NCBI GenBank assembly: GCA_031284185.1
Contig: JAITAJ010000300.1
Coordinates: 1 to 11,920, forward strand
DNA from: Accumulibacter sp.
GTDB taxonomy: Bacteria; Pseudomonadota; Gammaproteobacteria; Burkholderiales; Rhodocyclaceae
Reading direction: 5' to 3'
DNA: 11,920 bases
Shown here in pieces: positions 6,709-11,920 of the stretch. A model generated the notes under the pieces. It had not been told where the DNA came from. It did not search any database and was given only the letters and a program-made list of their open reading frames with translations. Positions within the stretch are counted from its first letter, which is position 1. Each line of letters starts with the position of its first letter. Both the position numbers and the translations under genes were made by a program.

Positions 6709-8064
6709 TCAGGGCTGAACCTGGGTGACTCTGGCTTTCGCCCGGCCGGCGTGGAAAGAGACAGTGATGAGCACGTTTGGTTCCAGCGCCCGGCTGTCTC
6801 TGACGATGCGGCCCTCGGCGTCGCGGACGAGGCTGTAGCCGCGCGCCATGACCGCCCGTGGATCGAGATGGGATAGACCGGCATCGAGACGCGAGAGCAG
6901 CGCCATCTTCCGGTCGCGCCCGGCGATCCAGGCGCCGCGCATCCGGTCGCCGAGCCTTTCCAGCCGCGCCCGCCGCGCTTGCGTGTCGGGACGCGCCAGA
7001 CGGAGACGCTGGCCGATCCGGGCCAGGCGGGTCTGTCCGAGCGCTCCGGTCCGGCGGAGCGCCGCCGCCAGCCGGCGCCGCAGGACTTCGAGGCCCTCGC
7101 GCTGCCGGTCGATGCGCTGCCCGGGATGGACCAGGCGGTGGGCCAGCCGATCCAGCCGCTGGCCGCAAGTCTCCAGATACCGCTCGAACCGGCGCGCCAG
7201 CGCTTCGCGCAGATCGGACAAGCGATCCCGCAAGACCGCGCGCTCCGGCGCCGCGAGTTCCGCGGCGGCCGTCGGCGTGGCGGCGCGCCGGTCGGAGGCG
7301 AAATCCGCGATGGTGAAATCGGTTTCGTGCCCGATGCCGGTGACGACCGGCACCCGGCAGGCGCGGACGGCTCTGGCCACCGCCTCGTCGTTGAATGCCC
7401 ACAAGTCTTCCAGGCTGCCGCCGCCCCGGCACAGGATGAGCACGTCGCATTCGCGCCGGCGGCTGGCGGCATCGAGCGCGGCGACGATTTGCGCGGGAGC
7501 GTCCGAGCCTTGCACCAGCGCCGGGTAGAGCACGATTTCGAGATGCGGGGCGCGGCGTTTCAAGGTGCTCAACACGTCGCGCAAGGCCGCCGCCCGTGGC
7601 GAGGTCACGACGCCGAGCCGCCGGGGGAAGGCCGGCAAGGGACGCTTGTTCTCGTCGGCGAACAGCCCTTCGCGCTCCAGCTTTTCCTTGAGCCGCACGA
7701 ACTGCTCGTAGAGATTGCCAAGCCCCGCCTCGCGGATGTTTTCCACGCTCAACTGAAAATCGCCACGCGCCTCATAGAGCGTGACCAGCACCCGCGCCTC
7801 GACGCGCTGCCCGTTCGTCAGGCGCCGTCCGAGCAACTGGACGCGGTTGCGGAACATCACGCAGCGCACCTGCGCCCCGTCGTCTTTCAGCGAAAAATAG
7901 GCGTGTCCCGAGGCCGCCATCGTCAGATTGGAAATCTCGCCGGCGACCCAGCAGAGCGGAAACGCGCTTTCCAGCCGCTCGCGCGCCAGACGGTTGAGCA
8001 GCGAAACGCTCAGGATGGGGGCGGGCGCCGCAAGGTTCGCGGGGGCGTGGGTCGATTCGGCCAT
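6709..8064 (-). CDS. xseA: Exodeoxyribonuclease VII large subunit
   Basis: 451 residues, full length. With XseB it forms exonuclease VII, which degrades single-stranded DNA from both ends into acid-soluble oligonucleotides in repair. The N-terminal OB-fold shows WVAGEISNLTMAASGHAYFS (39-58) and KDDGAQVRCVMFR (60-72). The catalytic domain has GVVTSPRAAALRDVL (151-165), LCRGGGSLEDLWAFNDE (211-227) and GIGHETDFTIAD (243-254). Asp163, Arg213, His246 and Asp249 line up with Escherichia coli Asp155, Arg205, His238 and Asp241 at a constant offset of eight. Residues about 275-400 are Arg/Leu-rich and likely the long helical coiled-coil that binds XseB. The ATG at 8064 is the first possible start, as an in-frame TGA lies two codons upstream; no SD is evident. 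xseB is not in the window. Confidence 0.96.
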   Translation of the reverse strand: MAESTHAPANLAAPAPILSVSLLNRLARERLESAFPLCWVAGEISNLTMAASGHAYFSLKDDGAQVRCVMFRNRVQLLGRRLTNGQRVEARVLVTLYEARGDFQLSVENIREAGLGNLYEQFVRLKEKLEREGLFADENKRPLPAFPRRLGVVTSPRAAALRDVLSTLKRRAPHLEIVLYPALVQGSDAPAQIVAALDAASRRRECDVLILCRGGGSLEDLWAFNDEAVARAVRACRVPVVTGIGHETDFTIADFASDRRAATPTAAAELAAPERAVLRDRLSDLREALARRFERYLETCGQRLDRLAHRLVHPGQRIDRQREGLEVLRRRLAAALRRTGALGQTRLARIGQRLRLARPDTQARRARLERLGDRMRGAWIAGRDRKMALLSRLDAGLSHLDPRAVMARGYSLVRDAEGRIVRDSRALEPNVLITVSFHAGRAKARVTQVQP

Positions 8065-8258
8065 GCGTCAATTCTACATTTTTGACAGACTGCGCACATC
8101 CTTGTCGCGTTTCGGGGAGAATTTGCTCTCAAAGCCTCTCGTGGCAAGGAGATGATTTTCCATCTCATTGATTTCAATAAGAATTTCAAGATGCCTCTTT
8201 TTTTTGCAAAGTCCCGGAAAACCTTTGGCGAAGAGGGCTTGCGTGAATTTTCCAAGCC

Positions 8259-8293
8259 TAATCCACAAAGTTATCCACAGATTATGTGGACAA
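8259..8293. promoter_or_regulatory. Cluster of three DnaA-box-like sites
   Basis: A perfect consensus DnaA box TTATCCACA lies at 8271-8279 on the plus strand. TAATCCACA at 8259-8267 differs by one base. The complement of 8285-8293 reads TTGTCCACA, also one base off, in inverted orientation. The last two form an inverted repeat TCCACA-gatta-TGTGGA. Three near-matches within 35 bases is unlikely by chance in DNA this GC-rich. DnaA binding here could control exbB or xseA, or titrate DnaA. An origin is less likely, as no dnaA, dnaN, gidA or parAB gene is present. Confidence 0.55.
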
Positions 8294-8306
8294 AGGCCGG
8301 CGGGAC

Positions 8307-8335
8307 TTGTCGTCTGACGCGGCTCGGGCTAAAGT
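8307..8335 (+). promoter_or_regulatory. Candidate sigma-70 promoter for exbB
   Basis: TTGTCG (8307-8312) and TAAAGT (8330-8335) are separated by 17 bases, each matching the consensus hexamer at four of six positions. The -10 lies 31 bases before the exbB start codon and the -35 begins 14 bases after the DnaA-box cluster, so bound DnaA could affect it. This is a weak prediction from pattern alone. Confidence 0.3.
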
Positions 8336-8366
8336 TCGGCGTTTGGATCGTGATGAGGGGAATAGC

Positions 8367-8975
8367 GTGTTTTCGATCATTCTGGCGGCCGGTTGGCCGA
8401 TCTGGCCCTTGCTGTTCGCATCGATTGTCGCCGTCGCGCTGATCATTGAACGACTGGCGGCCTTGCGCCGGGCCAGGGTGTTGCCCTCCGGGCTTTTGCA
8501 GCGCGTGCTTGCCGACTATCGGCAAAAGGGCGTGAATGAACCGGCGCTTGTCGCGCTGGAGGCGCATTCGCCCCTGGGGCGGGTGCTCGCGGCGGGTCTG
8601 CGCAACGTCGGCAGCTCAAGGGAAATCATGCGCGAGGCAATCGAGGAGACCGGCGGCGTGGTCGCTCACGAGCTGGAACGCTACCTGACGACGCTGGGAA
8701 CGATCGCCTCCATCAGCCCGCTCCTGGGTCTGTTCGGCACCGTGGTCGGGATGATCGAGATTTTCGGCTCGCAGGCGCCGACGGGGAATAACCCGGTTCA
8801 GTTGGCGCACGGTATTTCGGTGGCCTTGTACAACACCGGATTCGGCCTCATGATCGCCATCCCGAGCATGATTTTCTGGCGGCATTTCCGGGCGCTGGTC
8901 AATACTTTCCTCATCGACATGCAGCAGCAGGCGGTGCGTCTGGCCGAGGTTCTGCACGGCGACCGCAAGGTGTGA
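8367..8975 (+). CDS. exbB: ExbB/TolQ/MotA-family proton channel subunit
   Basis: 202 residues from a GTG with GAGGGG (8355-8360) six bases upstream; the open frame begins 27 codons earlier but without an SD or resemblance. ExbB forms the pentameric inner-membrane channel that, with ExbD, converts proton motive force into work on a periplasmic partner such as TonB. Three membrane segments are visible: WPIWPLLFASIVAVALII (10-27), TIASISPLLGLFGTVVGMIE (about 115-134) and ISVALYNTGFGLMIAIPSMI (about 152-171). GLFGTVVGMIEIF and LYNTGFGLMIAIP are signature stretches. The large cytoplasmic loop lies between segments 1 and 2. exbD starts ten bases after the stop. No tonB is nearby; in many betaproteobacteria this pair sits ahead of lpxK and kdsB instead. 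Confidence 0.9.
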   Translation: MFSIILAAGWPIWPLLFASIVAVALIIERLAALRRARVLPSGLLQRVLADYRQKGVNEPALVALEAHSPLGRVLAAGLRNVGSSREIMREAIEETGGVVAHELERYLTTLGTIASISPLLGLFGTVVGMIEIFGSQAPTGNNPVQLAHGISVALYNTGFGLMIAIPSMIFWRHFRALVNTFLIDMQQQAVRLAEVLHGDRKV

Positions 8976-8985
8976 GGAGGCGACC

Positions 8986-9417
8986 ATGAACTTCCAGCGC
9001 GGCCACGGTTTCGATGAGCCGGAAATCAATCTGATCCCGTTCATCGACGTTTTGCTGGTGATCATCATTTTTCTGATGCTCACGACGACTTACGCCAAAT
9101 TCTCCGGTCTGGAGATCAACCTGCCCACAGCCGAGGCGAGCGAGCAGACCGAGTCGCCCAACGAGGTGGAGGTCGCCGTCAGCGCGGCCGGGCAGGTGTC
9201 GATCGACAAGACGCCGCTGGCCGCGACCGACGTGCGCTCGATCAGCGAGGCCCTGCGACGCGCCGCCGGCGGCCGGACGGATCCGCTGATCGTCATCAGC
9301 GCCGACGCCAAGGCGACGCACCAGAGCATCATCGACATCATGCAGGCGGCCCAGATGTCCGGCTATCCGCGCATCTCCTTCGCCACGCAGTCGCCGGGTT
9401 CAGAAGACAGAGGTTAG
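8986..9417 (+). CDS. exbD: ExbD/TolR-family energy-transducing protein
   Basis: 143 residues. GAGGAGG (8974-8980) lies five bases before the ATG and overlaps the exbB stop, so the two are one operon. A short cytoplasmic N-terminus is followed by one membrane segment, INLIPFIDVLLVIIIFLML (14-32), and a periplasmic domain. Asp21 in PFIDVLL matches the proton-carrying Asp25 of E. coli ExbD. The periplasmic part shows VEVAVSAAGQVSIDKTPL and LIVISADAKATHQSIIDIM, typical of the family. The last residues, Ser139-Gly143 (SEDRG), and the TAG stop come from the GA-heptad repeat, so the native C-terminus was probably replaced. The lpxK gene that commonly follows is absent; a convergent gene lies there instead. 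Confidence 0.92.
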   Translation: MNFQRGHGFDEPEINLIPFIDVLLVIIIFLMLTTTYAKFSGLEINLPTAEASEQTESPNEVEVAVSAAGQVSIDKTPLAATDVRSISEALRRAAGGRTDPLIVISADAKATHQSIIDIMQAAQMSGYPRISFATQSPGSEDRG

Positions 9418-9510
9418 AGAAGACAGAGGACAGGTCGGCTTGCGGCGCTTTGCGCCGCATGTTCATCTGTCTTCTCAAGTTCCTGTCCTCTGGACCCCTG
9501 TCTTCTGAAC
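9398..9510. repeat. GA-heptad inverted repeat element, copy 2
   Basis: Bounded by a perfect 13-base inverted repeat GTTCAGAAGACAG / CTGTCTTCTGAAC (9398-9410, 9498-9510). Heptads AGAAGAC (9402-9408, 9418-9424) and AGAGGAC (9425-9431) occupy the left arm. Their complements GTCTTCT (9469-9475, 9500-9506) and GTCCTCT (9485-9491) occupy the right arm. The centre is an 8-base stem TGCGGCGC / GCGCCGCA with a TTT loop (9441-9459). Both convergent neighbours run into it: exbD ends at 9417 and the leftward small gene ends at 9475. The core 9431-9457 matches the complement of 5974-6000 in copy 1 at 24 of 27 positions by eye. Confidence 0.85.
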
Positions 9511-9852
9511 TTCATAGCCGCAGACGCGCAACAGCTCGATGGCTTCTTCGATCCTGCGCTGTTTGCGCTGCTGGAACTGGAGCCGGTTGATCTGCTGGCA
9601 GGGCGGCCCGGAAAGCTGATAGCCGTGGCTGCGCAACCAGTTGTCGATCAGCTCGATCCCCTTTCGCCCGATCCCCGGCGCGCGCTCGATGAGACGCACG
9701 TCGAGCGCCGCGACTTCCTTGGGAGAGATGTTGGATTTGTTCAGCAAGACCCGCAAAGCATTGCGTTGCCGCATCGGGAGAAGGGCGGTAACGAGCACTG
9801 CGGCGTCGGCGCAGGAGGGAACGCCATCGGTCATTTCAAAAGGGGCGCGCAC
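9475..9852 (-). CDS. Small helix-hairpin-helix (RpoA C-terminal-like) protein of unknown function
   Basis: 125 residues from a GTG at 9852; an ATG at 9834 (Met7) and another at residue 27 are alternatives, none with a clear SD. I do not recognise a named family. Residues 33-73 read as an alpha-CTD-like helix-hairpin-helix unit: LRVLLNKSNISPKEVAAL, then IERAPGIGRKGIELIDNWL, where PGIGRKG is the hairpin typical of non-specific DNA backbone binding. The rest is a Gln/Arg-rich helix (about 85-111). Codon third positions are strongly G/C, as in neighbouring genes, which supports a real gene. Residues from Val115 onward (VQKTGVQRTGT) and the TGA stop are read from repeat copy 2. It is divergent from the encapsulin gene across 302 bases, so a regulatory link is possible but untested. 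Confidence 0.6.
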   Translation of the reverse strand: MRAPFEMTDGVPSCADAAVLVTALLPMRQRNALRVLLNKSNISPKEVAALDVRLIERAPGIGRKGIELIDNWLRSHGYQLSGPPCQQINRLQFQQRKQRRIEEAIELLRVCGYEVQKTGVQRTGT

Positions 9853-10154
9853 CAGGAAAACGAGACGGACGAGGACTCCACGCCACGAAATGGCGAAGAG
9901 CGCGTCTGAACCACGATCAGATTATGCGTTTCGTCACCGGCGACCAACGAAAAAATCCTGATATCGATATCCGCGAAATGGCATATCGGCCCGATAGATA
10001 TTCGTGGATATATGGAAATAAGAAACAAATCGTTCGCCCTCCCGGGTTTCTCCGATAAATTGCCGGCTCGTGGCGGATGGTCGCCGGACGCGGGCCGGTT
10101 TGCGTGATGGCGGCCTTGCGCGACATCAACCCAACGACGTTGAGGAAACATGCA
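9853..10154. other. Divergent spacer upstream of the encapsulin gene, with AT-rich palindromes
   Basis: 302 bases with no convincing gene. The stretch 9940-10035 is AT-rich in an otherwise GC-rich region. It contains the perfect 12-base palindrome GATATCGATATC (9960-9971), the inverted repeat TATCGG-C-CCGATA (9984-9996) and two further GATAT motifs (9997-10001, 10007-10011). These look like an operator region for the encapsulin operon, but I cannot assign a regulator. I see no clear sigma-70 promoter. GAGGA (10142-10146) before the start codon is the encapsulin SD. Confidence 0.5.
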
Positions 10155-11087
10155 ATGAGCGACGATAACGAAGTCCGCCGCAATCTGAGCGAAGCCGCGG
10201 CGCGCCAGCTGGCCAACACCACCAAGACGCACGCCCAATGGAGTGGCATCACTCCGCGCTGGCTGGTGTCCTTCCTGCCCTGGACACCGGTCGAGGCCGG
10301 CATCTTCCGGCTGAACCGCGTCAGGGAACGGACGGTCGGGGATACCCCCGCCGATGTCGAGTGCAGCCCCGTCAGCAACAAGGACTTGCCGGAAACCTTC
10401 GTCGATTACGAGACCAAACCGCGCGAATACTCGCTGAACGCGGTGACCACCGTGCTCGACGTGCAGACCCGGGTATCCGATCTCTACAATTCACCGATCG
10501 ACCAGATACAGGAACAGCTTCGCCTTCTGATCGAAAAAGTGAAGGAAAAGCAGGAGAACGAGCTGGTCAACAACGAGGATTACGGTCTGCTGAACAATAC
10601 CGTCCGCTCGCAGCAAATCTCCACGCGCAAGGGCCGTCCGACCCCCGACGACCTCGACGAGCTGATCTGCAAGGTGTGGAAGGAGCCGGCTTTTTTCCTG
10701 GCCCACCCCAGGGCCATCGCCGCCTTCGGCCGGGAATGCACCCGCCGCGGCGTGCCGCCCCCCACGGTTTCCCTGTTCGGCGCCCAGTTCCTCACCTGGC
10801 GCGGGCTGCCGCTGGTGCCGAGCGACAAACTGCATCTCGACGGGAACGGCAAGACCAACATCCTGCTGCTGCGCACGGGCGAGAAGAAGCAAGGCGTCAT
10901 CGGCCTGTTCCAGCCGGGCGTGCCGGGGGAAATCGCCCCGAGCCTGTCGGTCCGCTTCATGGGCATCAACCGCAAGGCCATCGCTTCCTACCTCATCTCG
11001 CTGTATTGCTCGGCTGCCGTGCTGACCGACGATGCCATCGCCGTGCTGCAAAACGTCGAAGTCGACCAATACTATGACTACGCCTGA
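10155..11087 (+). CDS. Family 2A encapsulin shell protein (SrpI type, HK97 fold)
   Basis: 310 residues. It self-assembles into a closed icosahedral nanocompartment; family 2A shells enclose a cysteine desulfurase. It closely follows the Synechococcus SrpI pattern as I recall it: ARQLANTTKT, ITPRWLVSFLPWTPVEAGI, LPETFVDYETKPREYSLNAV, TTVLDVQTRVSDLYNSP, NNEDYGLLNN, PTPDDLDELICKVWKEPAFF, RRGVPPPTVSLFGAQFLTWR, LLLRTGEKKQGVIGLFQPG and VRFMGINRKAIASYLISLY. No cyclic-nucleotide-binding domain is inserted, which excludes family 2B. The ATG at 10155 is chosen by homology; GAGG lies nine bases upstream. An in-frame GTG at 10077 would add 26 residues without resemblance. The cargo gene begins 14 bases before its stop codon. 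Family 2A systems have been linked to sulfur starvation. Confidence 0.95.
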   Translation: MSDDNEVRRNLSEAAARQLANTTKTHAQWSGITPRWLVSFLPWTPVEAGIFRLNRVRERTVGDTPADVECSPVSNKDLPETFVDYETKPREYSLNAVTTVLDVQTRVSDLYNSPIDQIQEQLRLLIEKVKEKQENELVNNEDYGLLNNTVRSQQISTRKGRPTPDDLDELICKVWKEPAFFLAHPRAIAAFGRECTRRGVPPPTVSLFGAQFLTWRGLPLVPSDKLHLDGNGKTNILLLRTGEKKQGVIGLFQPGVPGEIAPSLSVRFMGINRKAIASYLISLYCSAAVLTDDAIAVLQNVEVDQYYDYA

Positions 11088-11920
11088 GCTTTCCGCCGCG
11101 CCCGGCGCCATCCCGTCCGATCCGCCCGAGAGCGGCGGTCTGCTGGCGGCGTCCGGGATACGGGCGGCGCGCGCCGCCGGCGCGCTCGATCCGTCGCTGA
11201 TCGCGCAACTGGCCAACCAGTTCTTTTCGGCCCTGCCGGGTAGCGCCATCGCCCCGGCGCCGAAGTCCTCGTCGTTCTCGCCGACACTGGCGGCGGCGCC
11301 CGTCGCGGCGTCTCCCGCGCCCGTGGCTTCGGCGGTGCCACACCCGTCCGGCGCCCCGGCGCCGATCACGCTCTCCCCCAACCCGGAGGCGCCGCGCAGG
11401 CTCCCGGCCACGGCGCCGGAAGGCGCGTCGCTTCCGCCGTCTCCCTCGCGTCTGGCCGCGCCGCCGGCGGACGGCCCGGTCTCGTCCAGCGGATTCTATT
11501 TCATCGATGAGGCGACGATCGGCGGCGCCGCGAAGACCGCCCGGAAAGCCTCCCCCTTCTGGTTCGATACCTTCGCGGTCACTCAGGAACTCGCCGAAAA
11601 CCACCCGAACCGCGCGCCGGACATCGGCTTTGCCTCGGCGCGACCGTTCGACCCGCGCGCCGTCCGCGACGATTTTCCGATTCTGCGCGAACGGCCCGAT
11701 GGTAAGCCGCTGATCTGGCTGGACAATGCGGCGACGACACAGAAGCCGCGATCGGTAATCGACCGCCTGACGCATTTCTACGAGCGCGAAAATTCAAATA
11801 TCCATCGCGGCGCCCATGCCCTCGCCACCCGCGCGACGGACGCCTACGAGGAAGCGCGTGAAAAGACGCGCGCCTTTCTGAACGCCGAGAGCGCCGAGCA
11901 GATCGTCTTCGCGCGTGGGG
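11074..11920 (+). CDS. Encapsulin cargo cysteine desulfurase (SufS-like) with long N-terminal targeting extension, 3' part missing
   Basis: Partial gene: 282 codons, open at the right edge. The enzyme part begins near residue 192 (FDPRAVRDDFPILRERPDGK) and carries WLDNAATTQKP (215-225), FYERENSNIHRGAHAL (235-250) and ATDAYEEAREKTRAFLNA, typical of class II SufS-type PLP enzymes that release sulfur from cysteine as persulfide. The catalytic lysine and cysteine lie beyond the window. The first 190 residues have no enzyme homology. A short predicted helix, SLIAQLANQFFSALPG (about 42-57), is followed by an Ala/Pro/Ser-rich disordered segment (58-139) and then an ordered-looking block GFYFIDEATIGGAAKTARK to NRAPDIGF (140-187). 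Such an extension is known to direct loading into family 2A encapsulin shells. The ATG overlaps the encapsulin gene by 14 bases and has no SD, suggesting translational coupling. Confidence 0.93.
   Translation, partial: MTTPELSAAPGAIPSDPPESGGLLAASGIRAARAAGALDPSLIAQLANQFFSALPGSAIAPAPKSSSFSPTLAAAPVAASPAPVASAVPHPSGAPAPITLSPNPEAPRRLPATAPEGASLPPSPSRLAAPPADGPVSSSGFYFIDEATIGGAAKTARKASPFWFDTFAVTQELAENHPNRAPDIGFASARPFDPRAVRDDFPILRERPDGKPLIWLDNAATTQKPRSVIDRLTHFYERENSNIHRGAHALATRATDAYEEAREKTRAFLNAESAEQIVFARG

Larger units (their letters stand above)
8065..8366. other. AT-richer divergent spacer between xseA and exbB
   Basis: 302 bases without a convincing gene; it drives xseA leftward and exbB rightward. 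The part 8150-8290 is clearly AT-richer than its surroundings, with T-runs near 8200-8206. It contains a small palindromic TTGATTTCAA and, at its right side, three DnaA-box-like 9-mers listed separately. A TTGACA at 8082-8087 has no matching -10 at 16-18 bases. I see no recognisable Fur box, although exbBD genes are often iron-regulated. A 64-codon open frame on the minus strand (8074-8268) is not supported by family resemblance. Confidence 0.55.

Noticed and set aside
6629..7450. Upstream extension of the sodB reading frame
   Set aside because: Low-complexity translation of xseA in another phase; the strong SD and the Fe-SOD N-terminus fix the start at 6625.
8082..8110. Perfect TTGACA as a promoter -35 on the plus strand
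   Set aside because: No acceptable -10 hexamer at 16-18 bases downstream; too far from exbB.
8074..8268. 64-codon minus-strand open frame between xseA and exbB
   Set aside because: No SD or recognised family; it sits in the divergent regulatory spacer.
8150..8293. AT-richer DnaA-box region as the chromosomal origin
   Set aside because: No dnaA, dnaN, gidA or parAB neighbours and only three boxes; kept as a regulatory candidate only.
10155..11087. Shell gene as a prophage major capsid protein
   Set aside because: No phage genes around it; motif pattern and overlapping desulfurase match family 2A encapsulin.

Overview
The window is GC-rich DNA from a Gram-negative bacterium. The gene set (exbB-exbD, xseA followed by Fe-type sodB, dusC, a type I-C CRISPR operon) fits a betaproteobacterium best. 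That placement is an inference from gene families and neighbourhoods, not from a marker gene. No rRNA, tRNA, insertion sequence or CRISPR array is visible.

Left part (1-4200). A type I-C CRISPR-cas operon runs leftward: cas3 (1458-3695), cas5c/cas5d (692-1366) and the first 231 codons of cas8c/csd1, cut by the window edge. A 505-base gene-free stretch rich in inverted repeats separates cas3 from the divergent dusC.

Middle (4201-9417). dusC (tRNA dihydrouridine synthase) is followed 9 bases later by a TrmB-like SAM methyltransferase, making a likely tRNA-modification pair. Facing them, xseA (exonuclease VII large subunit) and sodB (iron superoxide dismutase) run leftward. A 302-base spacer holding three DnaA-box-like 9-mers separates xseA from the divergent exbB-exbD pair, which encodes an inner-membrane proton-driven energiser.

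Right part (9418-11920). A small helix-hairpin-helix protein is encoded leftward. Divergent from it is the most notable system here: a family 2A encapsulin shell gene (SrpI type) that overlaps by 14 bases a SufS-like cysteine desulfurase. The desulfurase carries a roughly 190-residue Ala/Pro/Ser-rich N-terminal extension, the known hallmark of encapsulated cargo. The enzyme's C-terminal part lies beyond the window. Together they should form a protein nanocompartment loaded with a sulfur-mobilising enzyme.

The feature least explained by known families is a repeat built from GA-rich heptads (AGAAGAC / AGAGGAC) in inverted arrangement around a GC-rich hairpin. It occurs at 5875-6021 and 9398-9510, each time between convergent genes. 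It supplies the last codons and the stop codon of three of the four flanking genes. A degenerate third relative may sit near 3797-3870.
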